42,279 bases of DNA from Cyanocohniella sp. LLY (GTDB lineage: Bacteria > Cyanobacteriota > Cyanobacteriia > Cyanobacteriales > Nostocaceae), in assembly GCA_022241785.1 (NCBI GenBank), contig JAKOMP010000057.1:1-42279 (forward strand). Direction: 5' to 3'. Positions within the stretch are counted from its first letter, which is position 1; each line of letters begins with the position of its first letter. Of the stretch, positions 1 through 8,120 are shown in pieces. The translations under genes were made by a program, and so were the position numbers. Below the pieces are notes generated by a model. The model was not told where the DNA came from. It made no database searches and saw only the letters and a list, made by a program, of their open reading frames with translations.

Positions 1-44
1 TTTTTAACTCCAGTCTAGTTATTTATTTTCTTGACGCGAGCCAT

Positions 45-73
45 TTGCTGTATAATGACTTTCAAACTATAAT
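45..73 (+). promoter_or_regulatory. candidate sigma-70-type promoter of glyQ
   Basis: TTGCTG (45-50) and TATAAT (68-73) are separated by 17 bases, a good spacing. An overlapping alternative is TTGACG (31-36) with TATAAT (51-56), but its 14-base spacer is short. Either would give a leader of roughly 200 bases before the glyQ GTG. Seen by eye only; no transcription data. Confidence 0.35.
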
Positions 74-86
74 ATTTTCAAGGTTC

Positions 87-104
87 GGTGTCCCTTCGGG
101 CGCC
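87..104 (+). other. GC-rich hairpin in the glyQ leader
   Basis: GGTGTCC and GGGCGCC can pair through seven positions (two G-T) around the loop CTTC, in a very AT-rich surrounding. It lies just downstream of the candidate promoter and is followed by a C/G-rich stretch to about 135. It may be a leader structure or part of a dispersed Nostoc-type repeat. No T-run follows, so it is not an obvious terminator. Confidence 0.3.
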
Positions 105-279
105 GCTCTTTCGCGCTCGCCTCTCAGGCACTTATCTAATATATCGAGCGCTCACCTCTTTGTCAACTACTTTTTTCCACTTTTTGGGAATATTTTTTTT
201 AGTCCTCTGAAACTCCCCACAGTGCTAGGTTGTAGGAAACAATGGTTTATGCACTTTGCTGATTAAGAGAGGGTAGAGC

Positions 280-1158
280 GTGAATTTTCAGTCTGTTATT
301 ACTTCATTGCATCAGTTTTGGGGTCAACGCGGTTGTTTAATTGCCCAACCATACGATATTGAGAAGGGTGCGGGTACTAAAAACCCCCATACATTTTTAA
401 GGGCATTGGGGCCAGAACCGTGGTCTGTTGCTTATGTTGAACCATGTCGTCGTCCTACTGATGGGCGCTACGGCGAAAATCCTAATCGGTTTCAACACTA
501 TTATCAGTACCAAGTTCTAATTAAGCCGTCGCCAGATAATATTCAAGAGATCTATCTTGATTCCTTAAGGGCTTTGGGTATTCGTCCTGAAGATCACGAT
601 GTCCGGTTTGTGGAAGATAACTGGGAAGATGCAACGGTGGGAGCTTGGGGTACTGGTTGGGAAGTTTGGTTAGATGGGATGGAAATTACTCAGTTTACCT
701 ACTTCCAACAGTGTGGGGGCATTGATTGCCGTCCCGTGTCGATTGAAATTACATACGGGTTGGAACGACTGGTAATGTATCTCCAGCAAGTGGAAGCAAT
801 TACAAAAATTCAGTGGACGGACAACATTACTTATGGTGATGTCTTCTTGCAAAGTGAGATTGAGCAGTGTACTTACAACTTTGAAGCGTCAAATCCTGAG
901 TTGCTGCTGACATTGTTTAACTTATATGAGCAGGAAGCTAGTCAATTAACTGAGCGTGGGTTGGTTGTACCAAGTTTGGATTATGTGATGAAGTGTTCGC
1001 ACACCTTCAATTTGTTGGATGCCAGAGGTGTGATTTCAGTGACGGAGAGAACTCGTTACATTGCCAGGATTCGTCATTTGGCTCGGAAGGTGGCTCATCT
1101 ATATGTTGAGCAAAGGGAAAAGTTGGGTTTTCCATTACTGAAGGGAGTTGCTGTTTAA
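280..1158 (+). CDS. glyQ: glycyl-tRNA synthetase alpha subunit
   Basis: This is the catalytic alpha chain of the bacterial alpha2beta2 glycyl-tRNA synthetase (class II), which charges tRNA-Gly with glycine in the cytoplasm. The 292 residues match the usual family length. The family core is plain: [20 protein letters not shown] followed by [18 protein letters not shown] (about residues 43-80), and the C-terminal [19 protein letters not shown] segment. The start is GTG at 280, preceded by the purine-rich AAGAGAGGG (265-273), a good ribosome binding site. The beta subunit gene glyS is not in the window, so the two chains must be encoded apart, as is common in cyanobacteria. The gene stands alone, with intergenic DNA on both sides. 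Confidence 0.97.
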   Translation: MNFQSVITSLHQFWGQRGCLIAQPYDIEKGAGTKNPHTFLRALGPEPWSVAYVEPCRRPTDGRYGENPNRFQHYYQYQVLIKPSPDNIQEIYLDSLRALGIRPEDHDVRFVEDNWEDATVGAWGTGWEVWLDGMEITQFTYFQQCGGIDCRPVSIEITYGLERLVMYLQQVEAITKIQWTDNITYGDVFLQSEIEQCTYNFEASNPELLLTLFNLYEQEASQLTERGLVVPSLDYVMKCSHTFNLLDARGVISVTERTRYIARIRHLARKVAHLYVEQREKLGFPLLKGVAV

Positions 1159-1596
1159 GTAGTTTTGGCAATGTACAACACTAAGGATCGGGGATTAAAT
1201 AAGATCCAAAATTTGTAGGTTGGGTGGAGCAACAGCGATACCCAATGCTGCCAATGATGTTGGGTTTCCTGACGTCAACCCAACCTACGGGAATTACTTA
1301 GTTCCTGTTCCTAAGACAGAATCTCTTGTCAGGGCATAAGGTGGACATAGTATGACTCATGGGTGTCAACTTAACGTAAAATTCAAGCTAGAAAAAGTTT
1401 TATTGTTCCTTGACTGGTATGTTATTTTCTTACCAATCTTTCTTTAGTTATACGTAAGCATAATTTTGCGCTCCTATTTGCGTCTTAGCGCCTTGGCGTG
1501 AGATAAAAAGGCGATCGCCTGTACCGCATTATGACTCTGATAAAATGTTAAAATTTTTCTCTGCTTGCAAAATTAACTGACGAGAAAAGTTATCAG
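1159..1596. other. intergenic region with repeats between glyQ and cynS
   Basis: No gene is seen in these 438 bases. They hold the inverted repeat at 1215-1288, a stretch at about 1476-1505 that resembles a dispersed Nostoc repeat containing GCGTCTTAGCGCCTTGGCG, and the palindrome GGCGATCGCC (1510-1519), an extended HIP1 site. The cynS promoter should lie in the right half, but no convincing -35/-10 pair stands out. Confidence 0.5.
1215..1288. repeat. dispersed cyanobacterial inverted repeat (GTAGGTTGGGT family)
   Basis: GTAGGTTGGGT (1215-1225) and its exact reverse complement ACCCAACCTAC (1278-1288) bound a 74-base element with internal CCCAAT/TTGGGT segments that can pair further. This matches the common palindromic intergenic repeat of filamentous cyanobacteria. 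It lies 56 bases after glyQ and could act as a transcript-end hairpin. Confidence 0.7.
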
Positions 1597-2037
1597 ATGT
1601 CAATTCCCGAAATTACGCAACAGCTTTTAGAAGCCAAACAAGAGAAAGGATTGAGTTTTGCTGATTTAGAAAAAATTATTGGACGTGATGAAGTATGGAT
1701 TGCTGCTGTATTTTACCGTCAAGCTAGCGCCTCTGAGGAAGAGGCAAAATTATTGGTAGAAGCATTGGACTTAGCCCCTATCTATATTCAAGAATTAACT
1801 GCATACCCAGTTAAAGGATTGGGGCCAATTGTCCCGACTGATCCCCTGATTTATCGTTTTTATGAAATTATGCAAGTCTATGGATACCCTATTAAAGAGG
1901 TAATCCAGGAAAAGTTTGGTGACGGGATTATGAGCGCCATTGACTTTACCTTGGATGTCCAAAAAGAAGCAGACACCAAAGGCGATCGCGTTAAAATTAT
2001 TATGTCTGGCAAATTTCTCCCATACAAAAAGTGGTAG
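1597..2037 (+). CDS. cynS: cyanate hydratase (cyanase)
   Basis: Cyanase converts cyanate and bicarbonate to carbamate and CO2, so the net products are ammonia and CO2; it detoxifies cyanate and supplies nitrogen. The 146-residue length is typical for cyanobacterial CynS (E. coli 156). The catalytic triad is present by alignment with E. coli Arg96, Glu99 and Ser122: Arg87 and Glu90 in IYRFYE and Ser113 in [11 protein letters not shown]. The N-terminal half is the helical, Xre-like DNA-binding-fold domain of the family. The ATG at 1597 fits the family N-terminus. No cynABD cyanate/nitrate transporter genes are adjacent, so it is a stand-alone gene here. No canonical NtcA box (GTA-N8-TAC) was found upstream. 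Confidence 0.96.
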   Translation: MSIPEITQQLLEAKQEKGLSFADLEKIIGRDEVWIAAVFYRQASASEEEAKLLVEALDLAPIYIQELTAYPVKGLGPIVPTDPLIYRFYEIMQVYGYPIKEVIQEKFGDGIMSAIDFTLDVQKEADTKGDRVKIIMSGKFLPYKKW

Positions 2038-2149
2038 AGTTTCAGCTATGCAGAGGTTGGGCTTTGACCCATCCTTTATTGGCTGGTAAATTGTATATAA
2101 TTTACTTTAATAAATATAAATTTCTTTAATTTCCAACTAGCTATAACTC

Positions 2150-3055
2150 TTGCCAGAAGAAACCAAAAACTCACCAAAAGAGATAATCTTAACCCCTTAT
2201 TACACCCAAAACTTTGGCAAAGCATATTTGGGAGATAGTCTAGAACTTCTTAAATCAATTGATCAAAATAGCATTAATCTGATCCTGACATCGCCGCCAT
2301 TTGCTCTCATACGTAAAAAAGCATACGGTAACGAGAGTGCTGAAAAATATATCGAGTGGTTTCTACCTTTTGCTTACGAGTTCAAAAGAGTATTGGTAGA
2401 TAATGGCTCATTTATTTTAGATCTAGGTGGTGCTTACTTACCTGGTAACCCCGTACGGAGTATATACCAATATGAACTTTTAGTCAGATTGTGTAAAGAA
2501 GTCGGCTTTTTTCTGGCACAAGAATTTTATCATTATAATCCTGCGCGATTACCTACTCCGGCTGAGTGGGTGACCATCAAACGAATTCGTGTGAAAGATT
2601 CAGTAAATGTTGTTTGGTGGCTATCAAAAACCCCACAACCTAAAGCAGACAATAGAAAAGTATTGAAGCCTTATAGCCAGAGTATGCAGAAATTACTGAA
2701 AAATGGCTATAAAGCTCAACTTCGTCCGAGTGGACATGATATTTCTCAGAAATTTCAAAAAGACAACCAAGGTGCAATTCCACCAAATTTGCTAGAAATT
2801 CCTAATACTGAATCTAATAGTTTGTATCTACGGAGCTGTAAAGCAGCAGGAATTAAACCCCACCCAGCGAGGTTTCCTCAAGGTTTCGCTGAATTTTTCA
2901 TCAAATTTTTAACTGATGAAGGTGATATGGTGTTAGACCCATTTTCAGGTTCCAATACAACCGGGTTTGTGGCTGAAAATTTACAGCGCCGATGGATATC
3001 TTTGGAAATTAATGAGGATTATGTTGTAGGAAGTCGTTATCGATTTAGTCGATAG
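2150..3055 (+). CDS. M.PvuII-like solitary DNA methyltransferase (probably N4-cytosine)
   Basis: SAM-dependent DNA methyltransferase of the permuted beta type. The catalytic motif IV TSPPF (residues 47-51) comes first and the SAM-binding motif I DPFSGSNTTG (263-272) near the C-terminus. From memory it matches M.PvuII along its length: NFGKAYLGDSLELLKSI, TSPPFALIRKKAYGN, NVVWWLSKT, RPSGHDI, IPPNLLEI and HPARFP. M.PvuII methylates cytosine N4 in CAGCTG; the same specificity here is inference. At 301 residues it is slightly shorter than M.PvuII. The start is TTG at 2150; an in-frame TAA at 2144 blocks extension and no ATG occurs early in the frame. No ribosome binding site is evident. No restriction endonuclease gene is adjacent, so it appears to be an orphan enzyme. 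Confidence 0.9.
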   Translation: MPEETKNSPKEIILTPYYTQNFGKAYLGDSLELLKSIDQNSINLILTSPPFALIRKKAYGNESAEKYIEWFLPFAYEFKRVLVDNGSFILDLGGAYLPGNPVRSIYQYELLVRLCKEVGFFLAQEFYHYNPARLPTPAEWVTIKRIRVKDSVNVVWWLSKTPQPKADNRKVLKPYSQSMQKLLKNGYKAQLRPSGHDISQKFQKDNQGAIPPNLLEIPNTESNSLYLRSCKAAGIKPHPARFPQGFAEFFIKFLTDEGDMVLDPFSGSNTTGFVAENLQRRWISLEINEDYVVGSRYRFSR

Positions 3056-3114
3056 GCAGATGAATTTAAGGGTGAGGAGTGGAAAGCTAAAGTTAATAAC
3101 TCATAAATACTCAC

Positions 3115-3327
3115 TCAAATCTCTCCATTCACTTGCATTTGATGAACTTGATCGGCTAACTCTTGACGGCTTTGATCATCTAGCTTGTCAATAGCTAACA
3201 TCCCCATAAGAATAACTTCTTTGAGGGTTAAACGTGTTGAATGTGCCTGTTTTTGCACAATCTCCTTAATGATTGGACTAACACCAATTGCTGTACTCGC
3301 TCTAGCCACAGAATAACCGGGAAACAT
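3115..3327 (-). CDS. small hypothetical protein, 70 residues
   Basis: Not recognised. A 70-residue ORF with ATG at 3327 on the minus strand and AGG about ten bases upstream. The product is mainly helical: a hydrophobic N-terminal part (MFPGYSVARASTAIGVS), then a segment with LKEVILMGMLAIDKL and an acidic, glutamine-rich end (DDQSRQELADQVHQMQ). There is no signal peptide or metal motif. It converges with the methyltransferase (59-base gap) but has no resemblance to the PvuII endonuclease. The sequence looks protein-like rather than random, but function is unknown. Confidence 0.5.
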   Translation of the reverse strand: MFPGYSVARASTAIGVSPIIKEIVQKQAHSTRLTLKEVILMGMLAIDKLDDQSRQELADQVHQMQVNGEI

Positions 3328-3750
3328 TAATACTTCGCCTAAATCTTAGCACTTCCTACAAGGTTGTTATATACAACTAGAGCAAAGTTCAAAGGTGCTA
3401 TAAAATACATACATATGTTTAAGCGCATCTGGAAATCTGAGATATGGAAAGTGCAATATTGATGTAATATTATTTACCCTAGTAGGTTTTATACCCTAAA
3501 CCAAAAGTTATAGATGAATAAATCTACACTTTGTCGCTCAAAAATATTTTTACCCAAAGAATTTTAATAAATAAAACTAGCTGAAGTATTGAAAGATATG
3601 TCTTAAAGAGATTGTAAATTGTCAAACATAATCTTGTTAAGCTGGTTTACACAACTATACAATACAGTGTAAATAAAAATAATAACTAAATCTCAGTAAA
3701 ATTTTCCTGAACACAGCTAATTGATACTGTCATAGGGAAAAGCAATAAAA
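3328..3750. other. AT-rich intergenic region upstream of the SGNH hydrolase
   Basis: This 423-base divergent region is strongly AT-rich and contains no ORF of note. It should carry the promoters of the small minus-strand gene (left end) and of the hydrolase gene (right part, see 3634-3673). Confidence 0.5.
3634..3673 (+). promoter_or_regulatory. candidate promoter with an inverted repeat around the -10 box
   Basis: TTGTTA (3634-3639) and TATACA (3656-3661), spacer 16. The perfect 7-base inverted repeat TTTACAC (3646-3652) / GTGTAAA (3667-3673) straddles the -10 box, as an operator would. Transcription would enter the hydrolase gene with a leader of about 80 bases. Inferred by eye. Confidence 0.35.
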
Positions 3751-4836
3751 ATGAGGAGAGACAAAGTGATAAGGGATTCATATCTGTTGGCAATAGGCTT
3801 GTTAACAGGATTGGTAATACCGGCATCTGCGCCTCCTCATCTGTCGCTCATCCTGCCAGCAAGTTCTCAATTTATCTGGGATTTGACACAGGGCTTACAG
3901 ATAACAGTGAATGAAAACAATATTGCTAGCTTTGACAGATCATTATCAGAGTTCAGCGATTCAGTATTAACACTTAGTCAGGTTTCCCAGTCAAAAATAG
4001 GTGAACAAAACATTGCCAACCTTGATATCTCCTTACCGCAATTCAATAACCAAGGATTACCAGCATCACCAGATTCATTACTGAATCCTCATCCTCAACC
4101 ATCTAACCGCCCACTGATATCAGGCAAGCAACTTTATTACCAAAGATTAGCAGCTTTGAAAACAGGTCAGATTTATACACGTGTGGATAATGAGACTTCG
4201 CAATTATTGTGGAATTCAACTAAGAAGCATCAACTAACTTATGAAGATTGGAAAAAGTTATTAGCTTTAGAAGCTAAAGCCATCAGTCAAGGTCAAGGGG
4301 CAAATTATTTAGGTATTTTAGTTGGTGATTCCTTGAGCATGTGGTTTCCTAAAGAAAAATTGCCTACTGGTAAATTGTGGCTGAATCAAGGCATATCTGG
4401 AGATACTTCTGGAGGAATTTCCAAAAGATTACAGGCATTTGCGACAACGCGACCGAATGTGATTTATGTCATGGCTGGGATTAACGATTTACGAAGAGGC
4501 GATAGTGATGAAGAAATTTTGCGTAATCATCGGCAGATTATCCGTAGTTTGCGACAGACTCACCCAAATACTCAGATAATTGTGCAATCAATTTTACCAA
4601 CGCGCTTGTCAACAATTTCTAATAGCCGTATTCGTCAAATTAATACACAACTGGCCTTAATTGCCCAACAAGAAAAAGCTAATTATCTAAATATTTATGA
4701 TTGGTTTACAGATTTTCAAGGTAATTTGCGCCCAGAGTTAACTACAGATGGTTTGCATCTATCTCAAGATGGATATGATGTTTGGCGTGCGGCACTGCAA
4801 GAAACACAATTCAAGTTCACTCAGAAAAATAATTGA
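3751..4836 (+). CDS. secreted SGNH/GDSL-family hydrolase
   Basis: Esterase/lipase-type hydrolase of the SGNH superfamily, probably acting outside the cytoplasmic membrane on an unknown ester. Residues 1-33 form a signal peptide or membrane anchor: basic MRRDK followed by the hydrophobic YLLAIGLLTGLVIPASA. Residues about 34-150 are a low-complexity spacer. The catalytic domain has block I GDSLS with nucleophile Ser194, Gly in SGDTSGG (block II), block III GIND with Asn245, and block V DGLH with Asp333 and His336. All four SGNH signature residues are therefore present. In the spacer, NNIASFDRSLSEF is nearly repeated as QNIANLDISLPQF. The ATG at 3751 begins a typical signal sequence. The DUF4864 gene follows after 33 bases and may be cotranscribed. 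Confidence 0.88.
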   Translation: MRRDKVIRDSYLLAIGLLTGLVIPASAPPHLSLILPASSQFIWDLTQGLQITVNENNIASFDRSLSEFSDSVLTLSQVSQSKIGEQNIANLDISLPQFNNQGLPASPDSLLNPHPQPSNRPLISGKQLYYQRLAALKTGQIYTRVDNETSQLLWNSTKKHQLTYEDWKKLLALEAKAISQGQGANYLGILVGDSLSMWFPKEKLPTGKLWLNQGISGDTSGGISKRLQAFATTRPNVIYVMAGINDLRRGDSDEEILRNHRQIIRSLRQTHPNTQIIVQSILPTRLSTISNSRIRQINTQLALIAQQEKANYLNIYDWFTDFQGNLRPELTTDGLHLSQDGYDVWRAALQETQFKFTQKNN

Positions 4837-4869
4837 GCGATCGCTATTTTAAAACCTATTTCAAAAACT

Positions 4870-5229
4870 ATGGAAATCACCGATAATGACGCTATTGCCA
4901 TCCGTTCCATAATTGAAAACCAAATCCAAGCTTTTCAACAAGATGACGCTCAAGCTGCTTTTGCTTTTGCCAGTCCCGACATTCAAGAGCAATATACCGC
5001 AGACAACTTTATCCAAATGGTAAGAAATAGCTACCCGGCTGTTTATCGCCCCCGTTCTGTATTTTTTGAGAAAATCACAACTATTCAAGGCAATATTACT
5101 CAGACAGTACTTTTACTGAGTCCTCATGGTGTTCCCCTGAGGGCTTTATATTTTATGGCAAAACAGCCGGACAATACCTGGAGGATTAACGGTTGTGTTT
5201 TAGTGTCTGTGGAAGCAGAAATTATTTAG
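4870..5229 (+). CDS. DUF4864 domain protein
   Basis: A 119-residue protein that fills one DUF4864 domain; the function of this family is not established. Recognisable features are the N-terminal helix AIRSIIENQIQAFQQDD, followed by AAFAFASPDIQEQY, the family hallmark SYPAVYRPRSV, and a C-terminal beta part ending in TWRINGCVL. This is an NTF2-like alpha+beta arrangement by inspection. No signal peptide, so it is probably cytoplasmic. It lies 33 bases downstream of the SGNH hydrolase in the same direction and converges on larE, with only 21 bases between the two stop codons. Confidence 0.8.
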   Translation: MEITDNDAIAIRSIIENQIQAFQQDDAQAAFAFASPDIQEQYTADNFIQMVRNSYPAVYRPRSVFFEKITTIQGNITQTVLLLSPHGVPLRALYFMAKQPDNTWRINGCVLVSVEAEII

Positions 5230-5250
5230 AACTGGGGAAATAACCAATGA

Positions 5251-6075
5251 CTAATGAGTCATGACAACAGGCTGATTTAAAACTTGATTTAATTTGCCGC
5301 TACGATAACCTTCTAAATCAAGGGTGACGTAAAGAAATCCCAACTCTTGAAATTTAGAAACTACTGCTTGTATATCTGTAGTTAGGACAAAATCTTTAAT
5401 TTGTGCTGGCAATAATTCGATCCGCGCTGTATCGCCTTGCGATCGCACGCGCAAATTTTGCCATCCTAATTTTCGTAGATAAATTTCTGCTCTACCGACC
5501 CTTTGCAATTTGGCAACAGTAATTTCCTCACCGTAGGGAAACCGAGAACTTAGACAAGGTTGAGCGGGTTTATCCCACCAAGGTAAACCGAGTTGTTGCG
5601 AAAGTTGCCGGACTTCAGCTTTAGTTACGCCAACTTCAGCTAAAGGCGATCGCGCGCCTCTTTCTTTAGCTGCTTGAATCCCTGGGCGATAATCTTGCAA
5701 ATCGTCGGCATTCACCCCATCCACTACATAGGGATAACCTAACTGCAACGCTAAAGGTTTGAGAGTGTCATGTAATTCACTTTTGCAAAAATAGCACCGA
5801 TTGACAGGGTTAGAAGTGTAATTGGGATTGTCCATTTCGTGAGTGTGGACAATTTTATGGGTAATCCCCATAGTTGCGGCTTGAATTTTCGCGTCTTCCA
5901 ACTCTTCTGGTAACAGCGAAGGCGAAACAGCAGTCACAGCCAAAGCGCGATCGCCCAACATATCATAAGCAATCTTGGCAACCAAAGTGCTATCAATACC
6001 CCCAGAGTAGGCAATCAAAGCCTGCTCCATATCCTTAAATAAGACTTTTAATTGCTCAAATTTTTCTGTCAACAT
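5251..6075 (-). CDS. larE: LarE, ATP-dependent sulfur transferase for the nickel-pincer cofactor
   Basis: PP-loop ATPase of the LarE family, which adenylates the carboxylate of the pyridinium dicarboxylate precursor and inserts sulfur to build the nickel-pincer cofactor of lactate racemase and related enzymes. Counting from a TTG at 6111, the PP-loop SGGIDS is residues 36-41. RCYFC provides Cys106 and Cys109, and PCLSSRFPYG provides Cys186. This three-cysteine set resembles LarE proteins such as that of Thermotoga maritima, reported to carry an iron-sulfur cluster, whereas the Lactobacillus enzyme sacrifices its single equivalent cysteine. I prefer the ATG at 6075: it gives the family-like N-terminus MLTEKFEQLK and has GGGAAG just upstream. 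No larA, larB or larC is nearby. Confidence 0.9.
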   Translation of the reverse strand: MLTEKFEQLKVLFKDMEQALIAYSGGIDSTLVAKIAYDMLGDRALAVTAVSPSLLPEELEDAKIQAATMGITHKIVHTHEMDNPNYTSNPVNRCYFCKSELHDTLKPLALQLGYPYVVDGVNADDLQDYRPGIQAAKERGARSPLAEVGVTKAEVRQLSQQLGLPWWDKPAQPCLSSRFPYGEEITVAKLQRVGRAEIYLRKLGWQNLRVRSQGDTARIELLPAQIKDFVLTTDIQAVVSKFQELGFLYVTLDLEGYRSGKLNQVLNQPVVMTH

Positions 6076-6126
6076 CACTTCCCAATCCTGGCCAAACCCT
6101 ACAGCACCCAATCAATTCTATTCTAA

Positions 6127-7929
6127 TCACTCGTCTACTGAGATTTTGGGGCTGCTATACTTGGCCACCAGATTAGCTAACAGAGGTAAATCCAGCGGTT
6201 TAGAAAGATAATCATCGGCTCCAGCCGCCAAACAAGTTTCGCGATCGCCTTTCATGGCCATTGCTGTTTGGGCAATTACTGGAATCATCTGATACTCTGG
6301 TTTGGCTCGTAGCTGCTTGAGCAAATTTAAACCATTAGCATCAGGAAGCTGGATATCCATTAAAATTACCGCCGGGTTGATCTGTGTGAGAACTGCCCAC
6401 ATTTCAGCAGCATTCTTCACCCAAGTTACCTGATATCCCCGTTTACCTAGATAAATTCGCATCAATTCGGCATTAGGAAAATCATTTTCTACCAACAAAA
6501 TATCTAAAGAAGAACTAGGACTAAGGATTGTCGATTCTACTTTCTCATCTGCCTCATCTTCCCCATTTCCCCCCACTTCCCCAAGAGGTTTTAGGGGCAG
6601 GATAATCGTAAACCGTGAGCCTTGATCAACAGTGGATTCCACTATCACTCGACCACCATGAAGTTCAGCCAACTTACGAGTCACTGTTAATCCCAAACCT
6701 GTACCTTCATTACGACTAGTGACAGCATTGGCAATTTGGAAATAAGGCTGAAATAGTAGAGCTTGATTTTCTGGAGAGATCCCAATTCCTGTATCCCAAA
6801 CTGTAAAATGCACAAATTCATCTTTGGGTAAAACTTTTAAGCCAACAGTACCTATGCTAGTAAACTTCAGGGCATTAAACAGCAAATTCAACAGCATTTG
6901 CTTCAATCTTAAGGGGTCAGCAACCAGGGTTTTGACATTGGGGTCTATTTCTAGGAACAATTTCAAATTCTTGTTAGCGGCTTTCTCCTTCAGCAATGCG
7001 AAAACATTGCGGCACATTTCTGGCACATTCACATTTTCCCATTCCACTTCCAGTTGGTTAGCTTCAATTTTGGAAAGGTCTAAAATATCATTGATCAGCG
7101 TGAGTAAGTGCTTCCCACTAGACTGAATGATATTTAAATACTCCTGATGGCGTTCCCTTGTGGGATCGTAGCCTTGAGCTAGAAGTAGGTGAGTGAAACC
7201 AATAATCGAACCTAGGGGCGTGCGGATTTCGTGACTTGTATTAGCGAGAAACTGGTTTTTAAGTTGATTAGTGCGCTTGAGTTGCTCATTAGAACTACCA
7301 AGCTGTTGAGAGTTTTGCTGCAAAGAGGCTATTTTTTTCAGTTGTGTAAGTGCCGCCACACACTGCTGAATAGCTTGTGTGAGCAATTGCGATCGCAGTT
7401 GAGTTTGGGATGCTGTAAGTGATTTACCATCAGTCCTGGGGGTGGCTTTAGCGATAATTAGCCAGCCAATAATATTACCAGCATCATCAGTTAAGCACCA
7501 GACATATTGTGGTTGTTGGCTTTCAAGTTGATGTAAATCTTCGAGTGCGATCACTTCGTGCAATTTGAATTGCAGTCTTTTTTGGGAATTTTGTAAAAGT
7601 GGCTGCTGTGCAACTCGACACGGTGACGGAGAAACATAACAAACTTCAGCAATTTTTGCCTGGGGTTGAAATAAAGCGATCGCTACCGTAATACTATTCA
7701 AAGCAATGTCGAGCTGGTTCACCACAGTTTGGAAAATTTCCGCTTCTGTGGTTCTGGCTTGTGGGACATCACTACAAACACAAAGCAAGCGATCGTTCAG
7801 GTGACTTTGCAACTGGTTCAAGCTGCGTTCCAGCCACAACTGTGCACGAAGTTGCTGAATTGTTTTCAAAAGTGTGGGCGTGACATCTAACGATGAGTTC
7901 TGTTCTGGTAAGCTTGAATACTGCTGCAT
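6127..7929 (-). CDS. hybrid sensor histidine kinase with C-terminal receiver
   Basis: Two-component hybrid kinase, about 600 residues, apparently soluble (no membrane segments). Numbered from the ATG at 7929, residues about 20-200 form a divergent GAF-like sensory region, then a coiled coil (about 190-228). The HisKA domain has phospho-acceptor His233 in NTSHEIRTPLGSIIGF. The HATPase domain has an N-box (LKQMLLNLLFNALKF), DTGIGIS and EGTGLGL. The C-terminal receiver domain has phospho-acceptor Asp525 in LMDIQLP and the conserved lysine in LSKPL. A TTG at 7935 is in frame two codons upstream, but the ATG is more likely. It is divergent from the permease gene (about 190 bases) and its stop lies about 50 bases from larE, so it may be read together with larE. 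The signal sensed is unknown. Confidence 0.93.
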   Translation of the reverse strand: MQQYSSLPEQNSSLDVTPTLLKTIQQLRAQLWLERSLNQLQSHLNDRLLCVCSDVPQARTTEAEIFQTVVNQLDIALNSITVAIALFQPQAKIAEVCYVSPSPCRVAQQPLLQNSQKRLQFKLHEVIALEDLHQLESQQPQYVWCLTDDAGNIIGWLIIAKATPRTDGKSLTASQTQLRSQLLTQAIQQCVAALTQLKKIASLQQNSQQLGSSNEQLKRTNQLKNQFLANTSHEIRTPLGSIIGFTHLLLAQGYDPTRERHQEYLNIIQSSGKHLLTLINDILDLSKIEANQLEVEWENVNVPEMCRNVFALLKEKAANKNLKLFLEIDPNVKTLVADPLRLKQMLLNLLFNALKFTSIGTVGLKVLPKDEFVHFTVWDTGIGISPENQALLFQPYFQIANAVTSRNEGTGLGLTVTRKLAELHGGRVIVESTVDQGSRFTIILPLKPLGEVGGNGEDEADEKVESTILSPSSSLDILLVENDFPNAELMRIYLGKRGYQVTWVKNAAEMWAVLTQINPAVILMDIQLPDANGLNLLKQLRAKPEYQMIPVIAQTAMAMKGDRETCLAAGADDYLSKPLDLPLLANLVAKYSSPKISVDE

Positions 7930-8120
7930 GGTCAACTAGACCGCTGAACAAGTTTGACTTGGCACAAAAATACGAACAAGATTCTATGTATATTAACTCA
8001 CAATTTTCGTTTGTTTATAACTTATAACTTGTAGTGTCGATTGTCACTGGTAAAACCAACATTCTTGTATACAATCAATTTCCTAAAATTTTTTGGGAGT
8101 AACTATTTTAGTAAAAACTG

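Noticed and set aside
45-266. 73-codon frame upstream of glyQ
   Set aside because: It crosses the candidate promoter and leader hairpin, has no ribosome binding site and no recognisable protein features.
1415-1435. TGGTA...TACCA upstream of cynS, considered as an NtcA site
   Set aside because: The spacing between GTA and TAC is 11 bases instead of the canonical 8.
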